DNA of 51,312 bases from Gammaproteobacteria bacterium (GCA_029882975.1 JAOUJW010000040.1:1-51312), one strand, 5' to 3'. Counted from the stretch's first letter, positions 31,202-43,091 are shown. The notes: generated by a model not told the origin, from the sequence alone. A program made the numbers and translations.

Positions 31202-32455
31202 GTGGCTGAAATCAGAAACTACACCTTAAACTTTGGACCGCAACATCCATCCGCTCACGGCGTATTGCGCCTGGTATTGGAATTGGATGGTGAGACCATA
31301 GAGCGAGCTGATCCACATATTGGTTTGTTGCACCGAGCCACAGAAAAGTTGGCGGAAAGCAAACCGTATAACCAAAGCATTCCGTATATGGATAGGCTGG
31401 ATTACGTTTCCATGATGAGCAATGAACATGGTTATGTTCTGGCTTTGGAAAAGTTGCTGGGAGTAGAAGCTCCCATTCGTGCGCAGTACATCAGAGTGAT
31501 GTACGACGAGATCACCCGTATCCTGAACCACCTCATGTGGCTTGGTGCCCACGCTTTGGATATTGGCGCCATGACAGTATTCCTTTACGCGTTTCGCGAA
31601 AGGGAAGACTTGATGGATGCTTACGAAGCAGTATCCGGTGCACGCATGCATGCGGCTTATTATCGTCCCGGCGGCGTATACCGCGATCTTCCCGAGTCGA
31701 TGGCCAAGTACACGGCGTCTAAGTGGCACAGCCAAAAAGAAGTGGATGTAAAGAATAGTAATCGTCAGGGTTCTCTGCTGGATTTCCTCGAAGATTTTAC
31801 CAATCGGTTCCCGGGTTGTGTCGATGAATACGAAACCTTGCTCACCGACAACCGTATCTGGAAACAACGTACCGTAGGTATTGGCGTGGTTTCACCGGAA
31901 CGAGCGTTACAACTGGGGTTTACCGGACCTATGTTGCGAGGCTCCGGTATTGAATGGGATCTTCGTAAAAAACAACCGTATGAAGTATATGATCAACTGG
32001 ATTTTGATATTCCGGTGGGCTTAGGTGGCGACAGCTACGATCGCTATTTGGTACGCATAGAGGAAATGCGTCAATCCAATTACATTGTAAAGCAGTGTAT
32101 TGACTGGTTGCGACAAAATCCCGGCCCTGTCATGTTAGACGACCAAAAACTGGCCCCCCCGAAACGGGAAAGTATGAAAAGTGACATGGAATCATTGATC
32201 CACCACTTTAAATTGTTTACTGAAGGTTATGCATTACCGGAAGGGGAAGTATATACCGCTGTTGAGCATCCTAAGGGTGAGTTCGGTATTTATTTGGTGT
32301 CCGATGGCACCAATAAACCTTTCCGTTTGAAAATCAGAGCACCGGGGTTCGCGCACCTGGCTGCCTTGGATGAAATGGCGCGAGGTCATATGTTAGCGGA
32401 TGTGGTGGCCATTATTGGTACGCAGGACATCGTGTTCGGTGAAATTGACCGTTAA
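31202..32455 (+). CDS. nuoD: NADH-quinone oxidoreductase subunit D (49 kDa)
   Basis: NuoD forms most of the quinone-binding cavity with NuoB. GTG start with GGGG upstream; 417 residues, the normal length for an unfused NuoD. Conserved features include [22 protein letters not shown] (quinone-site His pair in QHPSAHG), [38 protein letters not shown] and the C-terminal [18 protein letters not shown]. It is related to NiFe-hydrogenase large subunits but lacks their metal ligands. Confidence 0.97.
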   Translation: MAEIRNYTLNFGPQHPSAHGVLRLVLELDGETIERADPHIGLLHRATEKLAESKPYNQSIPYMDRLDYVSMMSNEHGYVLALEKLLGVEAPIRAQYIRVMYDEITRILNHLMWLGAHALDIGAMTVFLYAFREREDLMDAYEAVSGARMHAAYYRPGGVYRDLPESMAKYTASKWHSQKEVDVKNSNRQGSLLDFLEDFTNRFPGCVDEYETLLTDNRIWKQRTVGIGVVSPERALQLGFTGPMLRGSGIEWDLRKKQPYEVYDQLDFDIPVGLGGDSYDRYLVRIEEMRQSNYIVKQCIDWLRQNPGPVMLDDQKLAPPKRESMKSDMESLIHHFKLFTEGYALPEGEVYTAVEHPKGEFGIYLVSDGTNKPFRLKIRAPGFAHLAALDEMARGHMLADVVAIIGTQDIVFGEIDR

Positions 32456-32469
32456 AAGGCAGATTGATT

Positions 32470-32985
32470 ATGGCAGCACATATAGATGAAAACGCGTTGA
32501 GCCGACAGAAGTTGTTATCCGAAGATACACTGGCTCAAATAGACCAGTTCTTGGCGAAATATCCCGAAGACCGAAGACAGTCTGCGGTGATGCCGTCCTT
32601 ACGTGTGGCTCAGGAAGCCAATGGTGGATGGTTGACCGTTCCTATCATGGACGAGATTGCAGCCTATCTGAAAATTCCTCCAATTGCTGTGTATGAGGTT
32701 GCCAGTTTTTACTCCATGTACGAGCACAAACCTGTTGGACGACACAAGATATGTGTGTGTACCAATATTTCCTGTCTGTTGTGCGGTTCGGAAGAAATCG
32801 TGGCCCATTTGGAGAAAAAACTGGGTATTAAAATGGGAGATACCACGGACGATGGTCGTATCACCTTAAAGGAAGTCGAGTGTCTGGGCGCTTGTGTTGG
32901 TGCGCCTATGTTTCAAATTGGCACCGACTACTATGAACATTTAACACCGGAAAAAATCGATTCGATTTTGGATCAACTGGATTAG
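32470..32985 (+). CDS. nuoE: NADH-quinone oxidoreductase subunit E (24 kDa)
   Basis: NuoE binds the [2Fe-2S] cluster N1a in the NADH-oxidising module. I use ATG 32470 (MAAHIDENAL, 171 aa); the frame is open from TTG 32464. The helical N-terminal domain is followed by the thioredoxin-like domain with the four ligands in CTNISC and CLGAC. VASFYSMYEHKPVGRHKI is the usual linker. Spacing to nuoF is 3 bases. Confidence 0.96.
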   Translation: MAAHIDENALSRQKLLSEDTLAQIDQFLAKYPEDRRQSAVMPSLRVAQEANGGWLTVPIMDEIAAYLKIPPIAVYEVASFYSMYEHKPVGRHKICVCTNISCLLCGSEEIVAHLEKKLGIKMGDTTDDGRITLKEVECLGACVGAPMFQIGTDYYEHLTPEKIDSILDQLD

Positions 32986-32988
32986 GCT

Positions 32989-34263
32989 ATGGCAAACGAA
33001 GTTTGTTTCAGAAATAACCATCTGGAAAATTCCTGGGAACTGGATACCTACGTCAGTAGCGGCGGCTATGAGATGTGGAAAAAAATTCTTAAGGAAAAGA
33101 CCTCACCGGATGACATTATTGCGGAACTGAAAACCTCTGCGTTGCGAGGACGTGGCGGTGCGGGATTTCCCACCGGGTTGAAGTGGAGTTTTATGCCACG
33201 CAATACCCCAGGGCAAAAATACATTGTCTGTAACTCCGATGAGGGTGAGCCGGGAACGTGTAAAGATCGTGATATTCTACGATACAACCCGCACCAACTG
33301 GTGGAAGGTATGGCCATCGCCGGTTATACCATCGGCGCGACTAAAGGTTACAACTATATTCGCGGCGAGTTCTGGGAACCCTATGAACGCTTTCAAGCGG
33401 CAATCGACGCTGCTTACGAGGCAGGTTTACTGGGCAATAATATTTTGGGTTCCGGAGTGGACTTCGATTTGTATACGCACTTGGGTGCCGGTGCATACAT
33501 ATGCGGTGAAGAAACCGCATTGATCGAATCCATAGAAGGTAAGAAGGGGCAACCACGATTTAAACCGCCTTTTCCCGCCAGTTTTGGATTATATGGCAGA
33601 CCCACCACCATAAATAACACCGAGACTTTGGCTTCTGTACCGCGGATTTTAGAAAAAGGTGGACAGTGGTTTCTGGACCTGGGTAAACCCAATAATGGCG
33701 GGTCAAAAATCTTTTCTGTCAGTGGGCATGTGAATAAACCGGGTAATTATGAAGTTCCCATGGGTACACCTTTCGCCGAATTGCTGAAAATGGCCGGAGG
33801 TGTGCGGGATGGACATAAACTTAAAGCGGTTATTCCGGGTGGATCCTCCACACCGGTGGTTCCCGCAGATGTCATGATGCAAACGGATATGGACTATGAC
33901 TCCATAGCCAAGGCCGGTTCCATGCTAGGTGCAGGATCCGTCATCGTCATGGACGAAACGACTTGTATGGTAAAGGCTTTGGCTAGGTTGTCACATTTTT
34001 ACTACGAAGAATCCTGCGGTCAATGTACTCCTTGCCGCGAAGGGACCGGCTGGTTAGCCCGCATGGTTCACCGAATTGAACACGGTCATGGCAGACCGGA
34101 AGATTTGGATGTGCTGATGAATGTATCGTCCAAAATCGAGGGCAGAACTATATGTGCCCTGGGTGATGCGGCTGCAATGCCGGTCGCCAGTTTCATTAAG
34201 CATTTTCGGGATGAGTTTCAATATCATATAGATCACAAAACCTGTATGGTAGGCGCCTCCTAA
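32989..34263 (+). CDS. nuoF: NADH-quinone oxidoreductase subunit F (51 kDa)
   Basis: NuoF binds NADH, FMN and cluster N3. The 424-residue product has [17 protein letters not shown] (nucleotide/FMN loop), [32 protein letters not shown] with [14 protein letters not shown], and the N3 ligands in [14 protein letters not shown] plus the later Cys in [11 protein letters not shown] 104-bp gap to nuoG is unusually long for this operon and contains no clear ORF or hairpin. Confidence 0.97.
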   Translation: MANEVCFRNNHLENSWELDTYVSSGGYEMWKKILKEKTSPDDIIAELKTSALRGRGGAGFPTGLKWSFMPRNTPGQKYIVCNSDEGEPGTCKDRDILRYNPHQLVEGMAIAGYTIGATKGYNYIRGEFWEPYERFQAAIDAAYEAGLLGNNILGSGVDFDLYTHLGAGAYICGEETALIESIEGKKGQPRFKPPFPASFGLYGRPTTINNTETLASVPRILEKGGQWFLDLGKPNNGGSKIFSVSGHVNKPGNYEVPMGTPFAELLKMAGGVRDGHKLKAVIPGGSSTPVVPADVMMQTDMDYDSIAKAGSMLGAGSVIVMDETTCMVKALARLSHFYYEESCGQCTPCREGTGWLARMVHRIEHGHGRPEDLDVLMNVSSKIEGRTICALGDAAAMPVASFIKHFRDEFQYHIDHKTCMVGAS

Positions 34264-34367
34264 GGGCGCAGTTAAAGATAATAAACAACGGGTGTCATTA
34301 CTGCAGCTATTGCTAATGAACTTATGCTTAAACATAGAGCGGACATAGTTAAGGGTTTTAGATAACG

Positions 34368-36731
34368 ATGGTTAGCATCGAAATTGATGGAAAAGAGATA
34401 GAAGCACGCGAAGGTGCCATGATCATCGAGGCAGCCGATGAGGCTGGTATTTACATACCTCGATTTTGTTATCATAAAAAACTGTCAATAGCGGCGAACT
34501 GCCGCATGTGCCTGATCGAAGTAGAGAAGGTGGGCAAACCCCTGCCTGCTTGTGCTACACCGGTTACCGATGGTATGAAAGTCTTAACCCGTTCCAACAA
34601 AGCGATTGAAGCACAGAAGGGCGTGATGGAGTTTTTGTTGATCAACCATCCCCTGGATTGTCCTATCTGTGATCAGGGCGGCGAATGTGAATTGCAGGAT
34701 ATTGCTGTTGGTTACGGTAACGATGCGTCTGAATACGGCGAAAAGAAACGCGTGGTTAAAGACAAAAATCTGGGGCCCCTCATAGCCACTGATATGACCC
34801 GTTGTATTCATTGTACCCGTTGTGTGCGTTTTGGTGATGAAATTGCCGGCCTGCGCGAATTGGGAGCCACCGGTCGTGGCGAACATACGGAAATCGGTAC
34901 CTATGTTGCTCAAGCCGTGACTTCTGAGATTTCCGGTAACGTTATTGATTTATGTCCGGTTGGCGCATTGACTTCCAAACCCTTCCGTTTTTCCGCAAGA
35001 GCCTGGGAAATGACTCAGCGGGACAGTATCGCGCCACATGATTGTTTGGGCTCCAACATTCACGTTCATGTGAGCAACAACAAAGTGATGCGGGTAGTGC
35101 CTCGGGAAAACGAATCGATCAATGAGACCTGGATTTCCGATCGGGATCGATTTAGTTATGAGGCCCTCAACTCCAACAGTCGTTTACAGAAACCCTTAAT
35201 TAAAACCAAAGGTCAATGGCAACAGACCGATTGGGATGTAGCGTTGAATTTTACCATTGAAGGTGTTCAAAGAATGCTCAATGGATACGGTGGTGAGAAT
35301 ATGGGAGTGCTCACCTCCGCGGTCGTATCGACAGAAGAAATGTATTTGCTGCGAAAGTTAAGCGATTCTCTGGGCATTAATAATCTGGACTATAGAATCC
35401 GCCAGCAGGATTTTTCCGATCAGAACATAGAACCGGTGTATCCATGGTTGGGACAGAACATTGCCGATTTGGAAAACAATGACAGCATTCTTTTAATCGG
35501 TTCCAACATTAGAAAAGATCAACCTTTGGCTGCACACCGCTTACGTAAAGCGGCGCATAAAGGCACAAAGGTTATGTTTATCAACACGGTCGATTACGAT
35601 TTTTGTTTACCCGTGTGTGCAAAATTAGTGACTAACCCGGTCGCCTACACAGCGGAACTGGCTGCAGTGGCCAAAGCAATTGCTGCGAAGAGCGGTAAAT
35701 CGTTACCGGAAGAGATCAATAAACAATTGACGGATGTGGAGGTTGCTCAGGCGCATGAAGATATAGCGGCTAATCTTGTGTCCGGTTCCAATAGCAGTGT
35801 CATTTTAGGACCACAAACTCTGAATCATCCGGACCTATCCGGCATTCGCTTGATGGCCAATCTAATCGCACAGTTAAGTGACAGCAAAGTGGGTTACTTG
35901 CCCGACTACGGTAATAGTAGTGGAGCACGACTCAGTGCCTGTGTTCCTCATCGGGATCTTCATGCAGATAGCCAAGACGGACTGGATGCTTTGACTATGT
36001 TCAAGAATCCACGCAAAGCCTATTTACTATATGATGTCGAACCGGAAGTGGATAGCGCAGAACCGACCCTGGCTAAGCAGGCACTAAGCGATGCGGAATT
36101 TGTGGTTTGTTTTAGTAGTTTTGACAGCCCGGGTATGCGTGAATACGCTGATGTGATTTTACCCATCGCACCGTTTACAGAAACCTCCGGTACCTATATC
36201 AATATAGAAGGGGTTTGGCAAAGCGTCAGCGCTGTGGTGCCAACCCTGGGTGACGCCAGACCCGGTTGGAAAGTCTTACGCGTGTTGGGTAATTTGTTCG
36301 GTTGCAATGGCTTTGATTTTATGAGTACAGAAGAGGTTCGTGACGAACTGAAGCAAATCGTGGGTGAACGCAAGCCTGATAATCTTATGACTGTACGCGG
36401 TACGCCTAAAATCCAAAAACCCAATGGTGAAATCAAACGCATTTCCGAATGGCAAATGTACGTGGGAGACAGTTTGCAACGCCGAGCGACAGCGCTGCAC
36501 GAAACGATGGACGGCGGCCCGGCAAAAATATTTATTAATTCCAGTTTGGCCGGGGAATTGGGGTTACAAAACGGTGATCGAGCCAGTGCGACTATGGATG
36601 GGCGAGAAGTGGTTTTACCGGTGGTTTTGACAGATGCAGTAGCAGATCGATGTGCATTGATTCATGCAGGATGTGAAGAAACGGCAGTATTAAGTACAGG
36701 CTTAGGAGCATTAACCATAACTCGGGTATAG
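34368..36731 (+). CDS. nuoG: NADH-quinone oxidoreductase subunit G (75 kDa)
   Basis: NuoG is the largest peripheral subunit, holding clusters N1b, N4 and N5. The 787 residues start with a ferredoxin domain (CYHKKLSIAANCRMC and PACATPV for N1b), then CDQGGECELQD in the His/Cys N5 region, then CIHCTRCVRF and CPVGAL for N4. A long molybdopterin-oxidoreductase-like domain without cofactor function completes it. In the segment where E. coli and Thermus hold N7 (HDCLGSNIHVHV...), the Cys series is missing, so N7 is probably absent, as in mitochondria. Confidence 0.96.
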   Translation: MVSIEIDGKEIEAREGAMIIEAADEAGIYIPRFCYHKKLSIAANCRMCLIEVEKVGKPLPACATPVTDGMKVLTRSNKAIEAQKGVMEFLLINHPLDCPICDQGGECELQDIAVGYGNDASEYGEKKRVVKDKNLGPLIATDMTRCIHCTRCVRFGDEIAGLRELGATGRGEHTEIGTYVAQAVTSEISGNVIDLCPVGALTSKPFRFSARAWEMTQRDSIAPHDCLGSNIHVHVSNNKVMRVVPRENESINETWISDRDRFSYEALNSNSRLQKPLIKTKGQWQQTDWDVALNFTIEGVQRMLNGYGGENMGVLTSAVVSTEEMYLLRKLSDSLGINNLDYRIRQQDFSDQNIEPVYPWLGQNIADLENNDSILLIGSNIRKDQPLAAHRLRKAAHKGTKVMFINTVDYDFCLPVCAKLVTNPVAYTAELAAVAKAIAAKSGKSLPEEINKQLTDVEVAQAHEDIAANLVSGSNSSVILGPQTLNHPDLSGIRLMANLIAQLSDSKVGYLPDYGNSSGARLSACVPHRDLHADSQDGLDALTMFKNPRKAYLLYDVEPEVDSAEPTLAKQALSDAEFVVCFSSFDSPGMREYADVILPIAPFTETSGTYINIEGVWQSVSAVVPTLGDARPGWKVLRVLGNLFGCNGFDFMSTEEVRDELKQIVGERKPDNLMTVRGTPKIQKPNGEIKRISEWQMYVGDSLQRRATALHETMDGGPAKIFINSSLAGELGLQNGDRASATMDGREVVLPVVLTDAVADRCALIHAGCEETAVLSTGLGALTITRV

Positions 36732-36869
36732 AGGCTCGAGTTTGTTGGAATGAAGCAGGGTTTTTTTGACTGTCCATAACGTTTTGCAACGTAACGGTCG
36801 AAGTAACCGATGTCGGAACGGTGGAAATCACCGGGTTTAGAACGTATTAGAAAAAAAAGCGACACCAGG

Positions 36870-37964
36870 ATGCTAGAATTTATAGAACAATATTTAACAT
36901 GGTTACCACCGGACGTGGCGCACAGTGTAGCTGTGATTGCCGTTATCTTATTTAAGATCGGTGTACTACTTGGACCATTGCTGGGTGCGGTGGCGTATCT
37001 GACGCTGGCCGAACGTAAAGTAATCGGTTACATCCAAGTGCGCATTGGCCCAAACCGGGTCGGTCCACGAGGATTGCTGCAACCCATCGCGGATGCAGTA
37101 AAATTGCTGTTTAAGGAAACCATTCTTCCGACCAGTGCTAACCGTTTCTTGTTTTTGTTGGGGCCGGTTTTGACCTTGGCGCCGGCGCTTGCCGCTTGGT
37201 CTGTTGTGCCGTTTTACGACGACATGGCACTTGCCAATATTAATGCAGGTGTATTGTATATTCTTGCCATGACCTCTATCGGTGTTTATGGCGTTATCAT
37301 CGCCGGCTGGGCTTCTAACTCCAAATATGCCTTTCTGGGAGCTTTACGTTCCGCTGCGCAAATCGTCTCTTACGAAATCGCAATGGGGTTTGCCATTGTC
37401 GGTGTGTTACTGGCCGCCGGTAGCATGAACATAGGAACTATTGTCAACGCTCAAAACGGCAGTTTGTTGCATTGGTTTTGGTTGCCCTTGTTACCGTTAT
37501 TTGGCGTGTATTTTATTTCAGGTGTGGCGGAAACCAACCGCGCTCCGTTTGACGTAGCGGAGGGTGAATCAGAGATCGTAGCGGGATTCCACGTCGAATA
37601 CTCCGCCATGACTTTCTCTGTATTCTTTTTGGCGGAGTACGCCAATATGATTCTGATTGCCATGTTGACGGCGCTGATGTTTATGGGTGGCTGGTTAACT
37701 CCTTTCCAGGGAATTCTACCCGAGTCCGTTCTCACCGCACCGGGAATCGGTTTACTGTTGGGTAATGGCATACATTGGTTGATCATCAAGACGGCCGTCT
37801 TTCTGTTTATGTATTTGTGGTTGCGAGCCACTTTTCCCAGATATCGTTATGACCAAATCATGCGCCTGGGTTGGAAGGTGTTTATTCCCATTACTATCGT
37901 TTGGTTGCTGGTAGTGGGTTGGGGCGTTGTAGCCAATGTAGGACCCTGGTTCGATAAAGTTTGA
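36870..37964 (+). CDS. nuoH: NADH-quinone oxidoreductase subunit H
   Basis: NuoH lies at the base of the membrane arm and closes the quinone chamber. I choose ATG 36870 ([13 protein letters not shown], 364 aa); an in-frame ATG at 36810 would add 20 charged residues not typical of the family, but neither start has a convincing ribosome site. Signatures: [27 protein letters not shown] near the N-terminus and the acidic loop [21 protein letters not shown]. About eight membrane helices are expected. Confidence 0.93.
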   Translation: MLEFIEQYLTWLPPDVAHSVAVIAVILFKIGVLLGPLLGAVAYLTLAERKVIGYIQVRIGPNRVGPRGLLQPIADAVKLLFKETILPTSANRFLFLLGPVLTLAPALAAWSVVPFYDDMALANINAGVLYILAMTSIGVYGVIIAGWASNSKYAFLGALRSAAQIVSYEIAMGFAIVGVLLAAGSMNIGTIVNAQNGSLLHWFWLPLLPLFGVYFISGVAETNRAPFDVAEGESEIVAGFHVEYSAMTFSVFFLAEYANMILIAMLTALMFMGGWLTPFQGILPESVLTAPGIGLLLGNGIHWLIIKTAVFLFMYLWLRATFPRYRYDQIMRLGWKVFIPITIVWLLVVGWGVVANVGPWFDKV

Positions 37965-38079
37965 TCTGTTCTCAGAGCATGTTGTTACCCAATGTTCGTA
38001 GAACCGGTCGTCGTCAGGGCGAAGAACGGAATATAACAGGAGAAATCCGGAAGAACCTAAAGCCGGTATTAAAGTAAGC

Positions 38080-38568
38080 ATGAATACCATAGCCAATTAC
38101 ATTAAAAGTTTATTCTTATTGGAACTGTTTCGGGGTCTGGCATTGACCGGGCGGTATTTTTTCCGCAAAAAAATTACCGTACAGTATCCTGAAGAGAAGA
38201 CCCCTATGTCTCCTCGCTTTAGAGGATTGCACGCATTGCGACGCTATCCCAACGGTGAAGAACGCTGTATCGCCTGTAAATTGTGTGAGGCCGTGTGTCC
38301 GGCATTGGCTATAAAAATTGAATCTGAGAAGCGCGCAGATGGCACCCGGCGTACCACGCGCTATGACATCGATCTGACTAAATGTATTTTTTGTGGATTT
38401 TGCGAAGAATCCTGTCCGGTGGATTCCATTGTTGAAACTCATATATTTGAGTATCACGGTGAGGAACGCGGCGATTTGTATATGACCAAGGAAAAATTGC
38501 TTGCGGTTGGTGACAAATATGAAGCGGAAATTGCTGCCAATAGAGCAGCAGACGCTCCTTATCGTTAA
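38080..38568 (+). CDS. nuoI: NADH-quinone oxidoreductase subunit I (23 kDa)
   Basis: NuoI carries clusters N6a and N6b, linking NuoG to N2. The 162-residue product has an amphipathic N-terminal helix that lies on the membrane and two ferredoxin motifs: Cys63/66/69/73 in [12 protein letters not shown] and Cys102/105/108/112 in [12 protein letters not shown]. The 115 bp before it, after nuoH, hold no clear gene. Confidence 0.97.
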   Translation: MNTIANYIKSLFLLELFRGLALTGRYFFRKKITVQYPEEKTPMSPRFRGLHALRRYPNGEERCIACKLCEAVCPALAIKIESEKRADGTRRTTRYDIDLTKCIFCGFCEESCPVDSIVETHIFEYHGEERGDLYMTKEKLLAVGDKYEAEIAANRAADAPYR

Positions 38569-38585
38569 GAGAAGAATATAAAAGC

Positions 38586-39191
38586 ATGGGTATAGAACAA
38601 ATATTATTTTATGTGTTTTCGGTGATACTGGTATTTGCCGCTACTATGGTGGTTACGGTGCGTAACCCGGTATTTGCTGCTTTGTTTTTAGTGTTGGCAT
38701 TTTTCACCAGCGCCGGCATTTGGCTGTTGTTAGAGGCGGAATTTCTTGCCTTAACCTTGATACTGGTTTATGTGGGCGCGGTCATGGTGCTGTTTTTGTT
38801 TGTGGTGATGATGCTGGACATCAACTTGGCCACATTGAAAAAGGGTTTTTCCATCTATGTGCTCATCGGTTTGGTTGCGGCACTCACCATGATGTATCAA
38901 TTGTCCACCGTTGTGGGGCCGGAACGTTTTGGTCTTCACAAAGACCCTGATCCAACACCTAAAGCGGCGGACTACAGTAATACCGCAGAAATCGGTCGGG
39001 TGCTGTATACAGAGTATTTGTATCCGTTTGAGATTGCTGCCGTCATCTTGCTGGTAGCGATTATCGCCGCCATTGCATTGACTATGCGTAAACGTACTCG
39101 CCGGCAGCAGCTGGGGCCGGAAGAACAAGTCAAAGTTAAACGTAAAGACCGAGTTCGCTTGGTGAAAATGGCTACAGAGAAAAAACAATGA
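38586..39191 (+). CDS. nuoJ: NADH-quinone oxidoreductase subunit J
   Basis: NuoJ is a five-helix membrane subunit next to NuoK. The 201-residue product shows the family pattern: [18 protein letters not shown], then [28 protein letters not shown], a loop, and a last helix [21 protein letters not shown]. The C-terminal tail is basic ([19 protein letters not shown]). nuoK begins 55 bases after the stop. Confidence 0.95.
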   Translation: MGIEQILFYVFSVILVFAATMVVTVRNPVFAALFLVLAFFTSAGIWLLLEAEFLALTLILVYVGAVMVLFLFVVMMLDINLATLKKGFSIYVLIGLVAALTMMYQLSTVVGPERFGLHKDPDPTPKAADYSNTAEIGRVLYTEYLYPFEIAAVILLVAIIAAIALTMRKRTRRQQLGPEEQVKVKRKDRVRLVKMATEKKQ

Positions 39192-39246
39192 TAAAAATGA
39201 CACAGATGAATTGCACCCGTCAGTGGGTACTGAGGGAGGGGGGAGA

Positions 39247-39552
39247 ATGATTCCTTTATCGCATTTTCTCATTCTAGGCGCTGTTTTGTTCTGCATCAGT
39301 GTGGCCGGTATTTTTCTAAACCGAAAAAACGTGATCATTCTTTTGATGGCCATTGAGCTGATGTTGTTGGCTGTCAATATGAATTTTGTGGCATTTTCCC
39401 ATTATCTGGGTGATGTGGCGGGGCAGGTGTTTGTGTTTTTCATACTCACTGTGGCGGCGGCGGAAGCGGCCATCGGTCTGGCCATATTGGTGGTGTTGTT
39501 TAGAAACAAAGACACTATCAATGTCGACGAGTTGGATTCTTTAAAAGGGTAA
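39247..39552 (+). CDS. nuoK: NADH-quinone oxidoreductase subunit K
   Basis: NuoK is a three-helix MrpC-like membrane subunit of the proton path. I choose ATG 39247 ([10 protein letters not shown]), directly after a strong GGGAGGGGGGAGA ribosome site; the frame extends up to 39211 but that part overlays the ribosome site. Length 101 aa matches E. coli (100). The conserved membrane glutamates are in [13 protein letters not shown] and [13 protein letters not shown]. Confidence 0.96.
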   Translation: MIPLSHFLILGAVLFCISVAGIFLNRKNVIILLMAIELMLLAVNMNFVAFSHYLGDVAGQVFVFFILTVAAAEAAIGLAILVVLFRNKDTINVDELDSLKG

Positions 39553-39561
39553 GCGCAAAAC

Positions 39562-41511
39562 ATGGAAAACGTTTATTTAACCATTGTTCTCGCGCCGTTA
39601 CTGGGGGCGATTGTTGCGGGTTTGTTCGGTAAACAAATCGGACGGGCCGGGGCTCATTGGGTCACTATTATTGGTGTGGCGGTATCATTCGTTTTGTCGG
39701 TAGTGGTATTTAAAGACGTCATATATGACGGTGCTGCCGTTTATAATGCCACCGTTTACCAGTGGATGTTTACCGATAACATCAATTTTGAAGTTGGGTT
39801 TTTGGTCGACTCCTTAACCGCGGTGATGCTGATCGTGGTGACTTTTGTATCCTTTATGGTACACATTTACACCATTGGTTATATGCATGACGACCCCGGT
39901 TATCAGCGTTTTTTCAGCTACATCTCCCTGTTTACTTTCTCTATGCTGATGTTGGTCATGTCCAACAACTTTTTGCAGCTTTTCTTTGGTTGGGAGGCCG
40001 TGGGTCTGGTTTCCTATTTACTGATCGGCTTCTGGTTCAAGCGTGAATCAGCCATTTACGCTAACTTAAAAGCCTTCCTGGTAAACCGTGTAGGGGATTT
40101 TGGCTTTTTATTGGGTATTGCTGCCATATTGATGTATTTCAATTCCTTGGATTATACCCAAGTCTTTACTGCCGCACCGGCTATGGCCAAAGAAACCATC
40201 GAAGTCTTCCCCGGTACGGCGTGGTCCTTAATGACGGTCATTTGCATTCTGCTGTTTATCGGTGCCATGGGTAAGTCTGCACAGGTACCATTACACGTGT
40301 GGCTACCTGATTCCATGGAAGGTCCTACACCTATATCTGCGTTGATTCATGCAGCAACTATGGTCACTGCCGGTATTTTTATGGTGGCGCGGATGTCGCC
40401 TCTGTTTGAGCTTTCGGAAACTGCGTTGACCTTTGTTCTGGTGATTGGCTCAATTACGGCTTTATTTATGGGTTTCCTGGGTATCATACAAAACGATATC
40501 AAACGCGTAGTAGCGTATTCGACCCTGTCTCAGCTGGGATATATGACCGTTGCCTTGGGCGTGTCTGCCTACGCGGCTGGCATTTTTCACTTAATGACTC
40601 ATGCGGCATTCAAAGCCTTGTTGTTCCTTGGGGCCGGGGCGGTCATTATTGCGATGCACCATGAGCAGGATATTCGCAAAATGGGTGGTGTTAAGAAATA
40701 CATGCCCATTACCTATTGGTGTATGTTGATCGGTTCATTGGCCTTGATCGGCTTCCCGGGGTTTGCCGGATTCTTCTCAAAAGACGCGATTATCGAAGCA
40801 GTACACGCTTCAACCATTCCCGGCGCCGGTTTTGCCTATGTGTGTGTGCTCCTGGGGGTAGTGGTCACCGCCTTTTACAGTTTCCGCATGTTCTTTTTAG
40901 TATTCCATACCGAAGAGCGCATGGATCACCACACCAAGGAACACCTACACGAATGCGGCAAGGTCGTGTGGGTTCCGTTAGTCGCATTGGCGGTACCGTC
41001 TGTTATTGCCGGGTGGATTTTCATCGAACCCATGTTATTCGGAAAACTGTTTGCAGATTCGATTTTTGTGGCACCGGAACATGATGTATTGAAAAAAATC
41101 AGCTTCGACGGGGAAATGAGTTTTATTGCCCATGGTGTTATGGGTCCGGCTTTTTGGCTGGCCATGACCGGTTTAGGAGCAGCGGCGTTATTGTACCTAC
41201 GCTTTCCTGAAGTTCCCGGAAAGATTAAGAATGCGCTTAATGTGTTGTACAAGGTACTGGATAAAAAATACGGCTTTGACGATTTCAACGATTTTTTCTT
41301 TGCCGGTGGAGCCCGTGGTGTAGGGGGGTTCTTGTCCAAGTTTGGTGACACTAAACTCATTGACGGCATCATGGTAAACGGTACAGCGAAAGCGGTGGGC
41401 TGGTTCTCATCCGTGGTACGCCATATCCAAACCGGTTATATGTATCACTACGCATTTGCCATGATCATTGGTTTGGTAGCGTTTGTTGTGCTGTTCTTAC
41501 CTAAAAGTTAG
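39562..41511 (+). CDS. nuoL: NADH-quinone oxidoreductase subunit L
   Basis: NuoL is the distal antiporter-like proton-pumping subunit with the long lateral helix. The 649-residue product has the Mrp-type core: FFGWEAVGLVSYLLIGFW, FLVNRVGDFGFLLGI, GAMGKSAQVPLHVWLPDSMEGPTPISALIHAATMV (pump Lys/His network) and KRVVAYSTLSQLGYM. The C-terminal part includes LDKKYGFDDFNDFFFAGG before the anchor helix. It starts 9 bases after nuoK. Confidence 0.97.
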   Translation: MENVYLTIVLAPLLGAIVAGLFGKQIGRAGAHWVTIIGVAVSFVLSVVVFKDVIYDGAAVYNATVYQWMFTDNINFEVGFLVDSLTAVMLIVVTFVSFMVHIYTIGYMHDDPGYQRFFSYISLFTFSMLMLVMSNNFLQLFFGWEAVGLVSYLLIGFWFKRESAIYANLKAFLVNRVGDFGFLLGIAAILMYFNSLDYTQVFTAAPAMAKETIEVFPGTAWSLMTVICILLFIGAMGKSAQVPLHVWLPDSMEGPTPISALIHAATMVTAGIFMVARMSPLFELSETALTFVLVIGSITALFMGFLGIIQNDIKRVVAYSTLSQLGYMTVALGVSAYAAGIFHLMTHAAFKALLFLGAGAVIIAMHHEQDIRKMGGVKKYMPITYWCMLIGSLALIGFPGFAGFFSKDAIIEAVHASTIPGAGFAYVCVLLGVVVTAFYSFRMFFLVFHTEERMDHHTKEHLHECGKVVWVPLVALAVPSVIAGWIFIEPMLFGKLFADSIFVAPEHDVLKKISFDGEMSFIAHGVMGPAFWLAMTGLGAAALLYLRFPEVPGKIKNALNVLYKVLDKKYGFDDFNDFFFAGGARGVGGFLSKFGDTKLIDGIMVNGTAKAVGWFSSVVRHIQTGYMYHYAFAMIIGLVAFVVLFLPKS

Positions 41512-41569
41512 CCTTTAACGTTAACGAGTGTTTCGAATCAGAGATAAAGAATAAGAAGGATTCAGTTGA

Positions 41570-43087
41570 ATGGTTTCGGATTTTCCACTACTTAGCCTGG
41601 TCATCTGGACACCCATCCTAGGGGGGGTGCTGGTATTGCTGGCCGGTAAAGATCAGCATGCACCGATAGCGCGATGGTTGTCTTTGTTGGTGTCTGTGCT
41701 TACTTTGCTAATGTGTATGCCTCTGTACACCCAATTTGATATTGGCACTCACCAAATGCAGTTTGTTGAGCAGGTACCTTGGATTGCCCGATTTGATATT
41801 TACTACCACCTTGGTCTGGATGGTATTTCCATGCCGTTGGTATTGTTGACCGCCTTCACCACCGTTATTGTCGTTATTGCCGGATGGGAAGTGATTCAGG
41901 AGAAAACCGCTCAGTACATGGCGTCATTCCTGATCATGAACGGTTTGATGATTGGTGTATTTTCCGCTCTGGACTCGATTTTATTTTATGTGTTCTGGGA
42001 AGCTATGTTGATACCTATGTTTTTGATTATTGGTATCTGGGGTGGCCCAAATCGCGTCTACGCGACTATAAAGTTTTTTCTATATACCTTCCTGGGTTCC
42101 GTTTTTATGTTGGTGGCGCTGATATACATGTACAGCCAATCCGGCACTTTTGGAATTCTGGATTTCCACAATCTACGCCTTAGTCTGACGGAGCAGCTAT
42201 TCATCTTTGTTGCATTTCTACTGGCGTTTGCGGTTAAAGTGCCCATGTGGCCGGTACACACTTGGTTGCCCGATGCGCACGTGGAAGCACCTACCGGCGG
42301 TTCCGTCGTACTGGCCGCGATCATGTTGAAAATGGGAACCTACGGTTTTGTCCGTTTTAGTTTACCGATTACGCCGGATGCGTCAATGCAACTGGACGGG
42401 TTAATGATTACCTTGTCTTTGATTGCCGTGGTTTACATTGCCTTTGTCGCACTGGTACAGAAGGATATGAAAAAGCTGATTGCATATTCCTCTATATCGC
42501 ATATGGGGTTTGTTACCTTGGGTTTCTTCATTGTGTATACGATAGTCGATACCACCAACACCACTCAAGGGGTGGCATTGGGCATTAACGGAGCCTTGGT
42601 ACAAATGATTTCACACGGTTTTATTTCCGGTGCCATGTTCCTTTGCGTCGGCGTTATGTACGATCGTTTGCACAGTCGCCAAATAGCCGATTACGGCGGT
42701 GTGGCCAATACCATGCCTATATTTGCAGCATTTATGGTGTTTTTTGCAATGTCCAATGCCGGACTTCCGGGTACATCGGGGTTTGTTGGCGAGTTTATGG
42801 TAATCCTGGCGTCATTTAAGGCCAATTTTTGGATTGCATTTGCTGCTGCGACAACGCTGATCTTTGGTGCCGCCTATACCTTATGGATGGTTAAGCGCGT
42901 CGTGTTTGGCGAGGTGGGCAACGAGAAAGTCGCCAAACTACAGGATGTGAATAATCGAGAATTCTTTTTCCTGGGTATCCTGGCTGTTGCCGTACTGTTG
43001 TTAGGACTATGGCCGGCTCCGCTACTGGATGTGATGAACGCAACCGTTGATCACCTGGTTACACAGATTACTCAATCGAAGTTATAA
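41570..43087 (+). CDS. nuoM: NADH-quinone oxidoreductase subunit M
   Basis: NuoM is the middle antiporter-like proton-pumping subunit. The 505-residue product has [39 protein letters not shown] (essential Glu), [27 protein letters not shown] and [23 protein letters not shown] lies upstream of the ATG. nuoN starts 4 bases after its stop. Confidence 0.97.
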   Translation: MVSDFPLLSLVIWTPILGGVLVLLAGKDQHAPIARWLSLLVSVLTLLMCMPLYTQFDIGTHQMQFVEQVPWIARFDIYYHLGLDGISMPLVLLTAFTTVIVVIAGWEVIQEKTAQYMASFLIMNGLMIGVFSALDSILFYVFWEAMLIPMFLIIGIWGGPNRVYATIKFFLYTFLGSVFMLVALIYMYSQSGTFGILDFHNLRLSLTEQLFIFVAFLLAFAVKVPMWPVHTWLPDAHVEAPTGGSVVLAAIMLKMGTYGFVRFSLPITPDASMQLDGLMITLSLIAVVYIAFVALVQKDMKKLIAYSSISHMGFVTLGFFIVYTIVDTTNTTQGVALGINGALVQMISHGFISGAMFLCVGVMYDRLHSRQIADYGGVANTMPIFAAFMVFFAMSNAGLPGTSGFVGEFMVILASFKANFWIAFAAATTLIFGAAYTLWMVKRVVFGEVGNEKVAKLQDVNNREFFFLGILAVAVLLLGLWPAPLLDVMNATVDHLVTQITQSKL

Positions 43088-43091
43088 AAAG

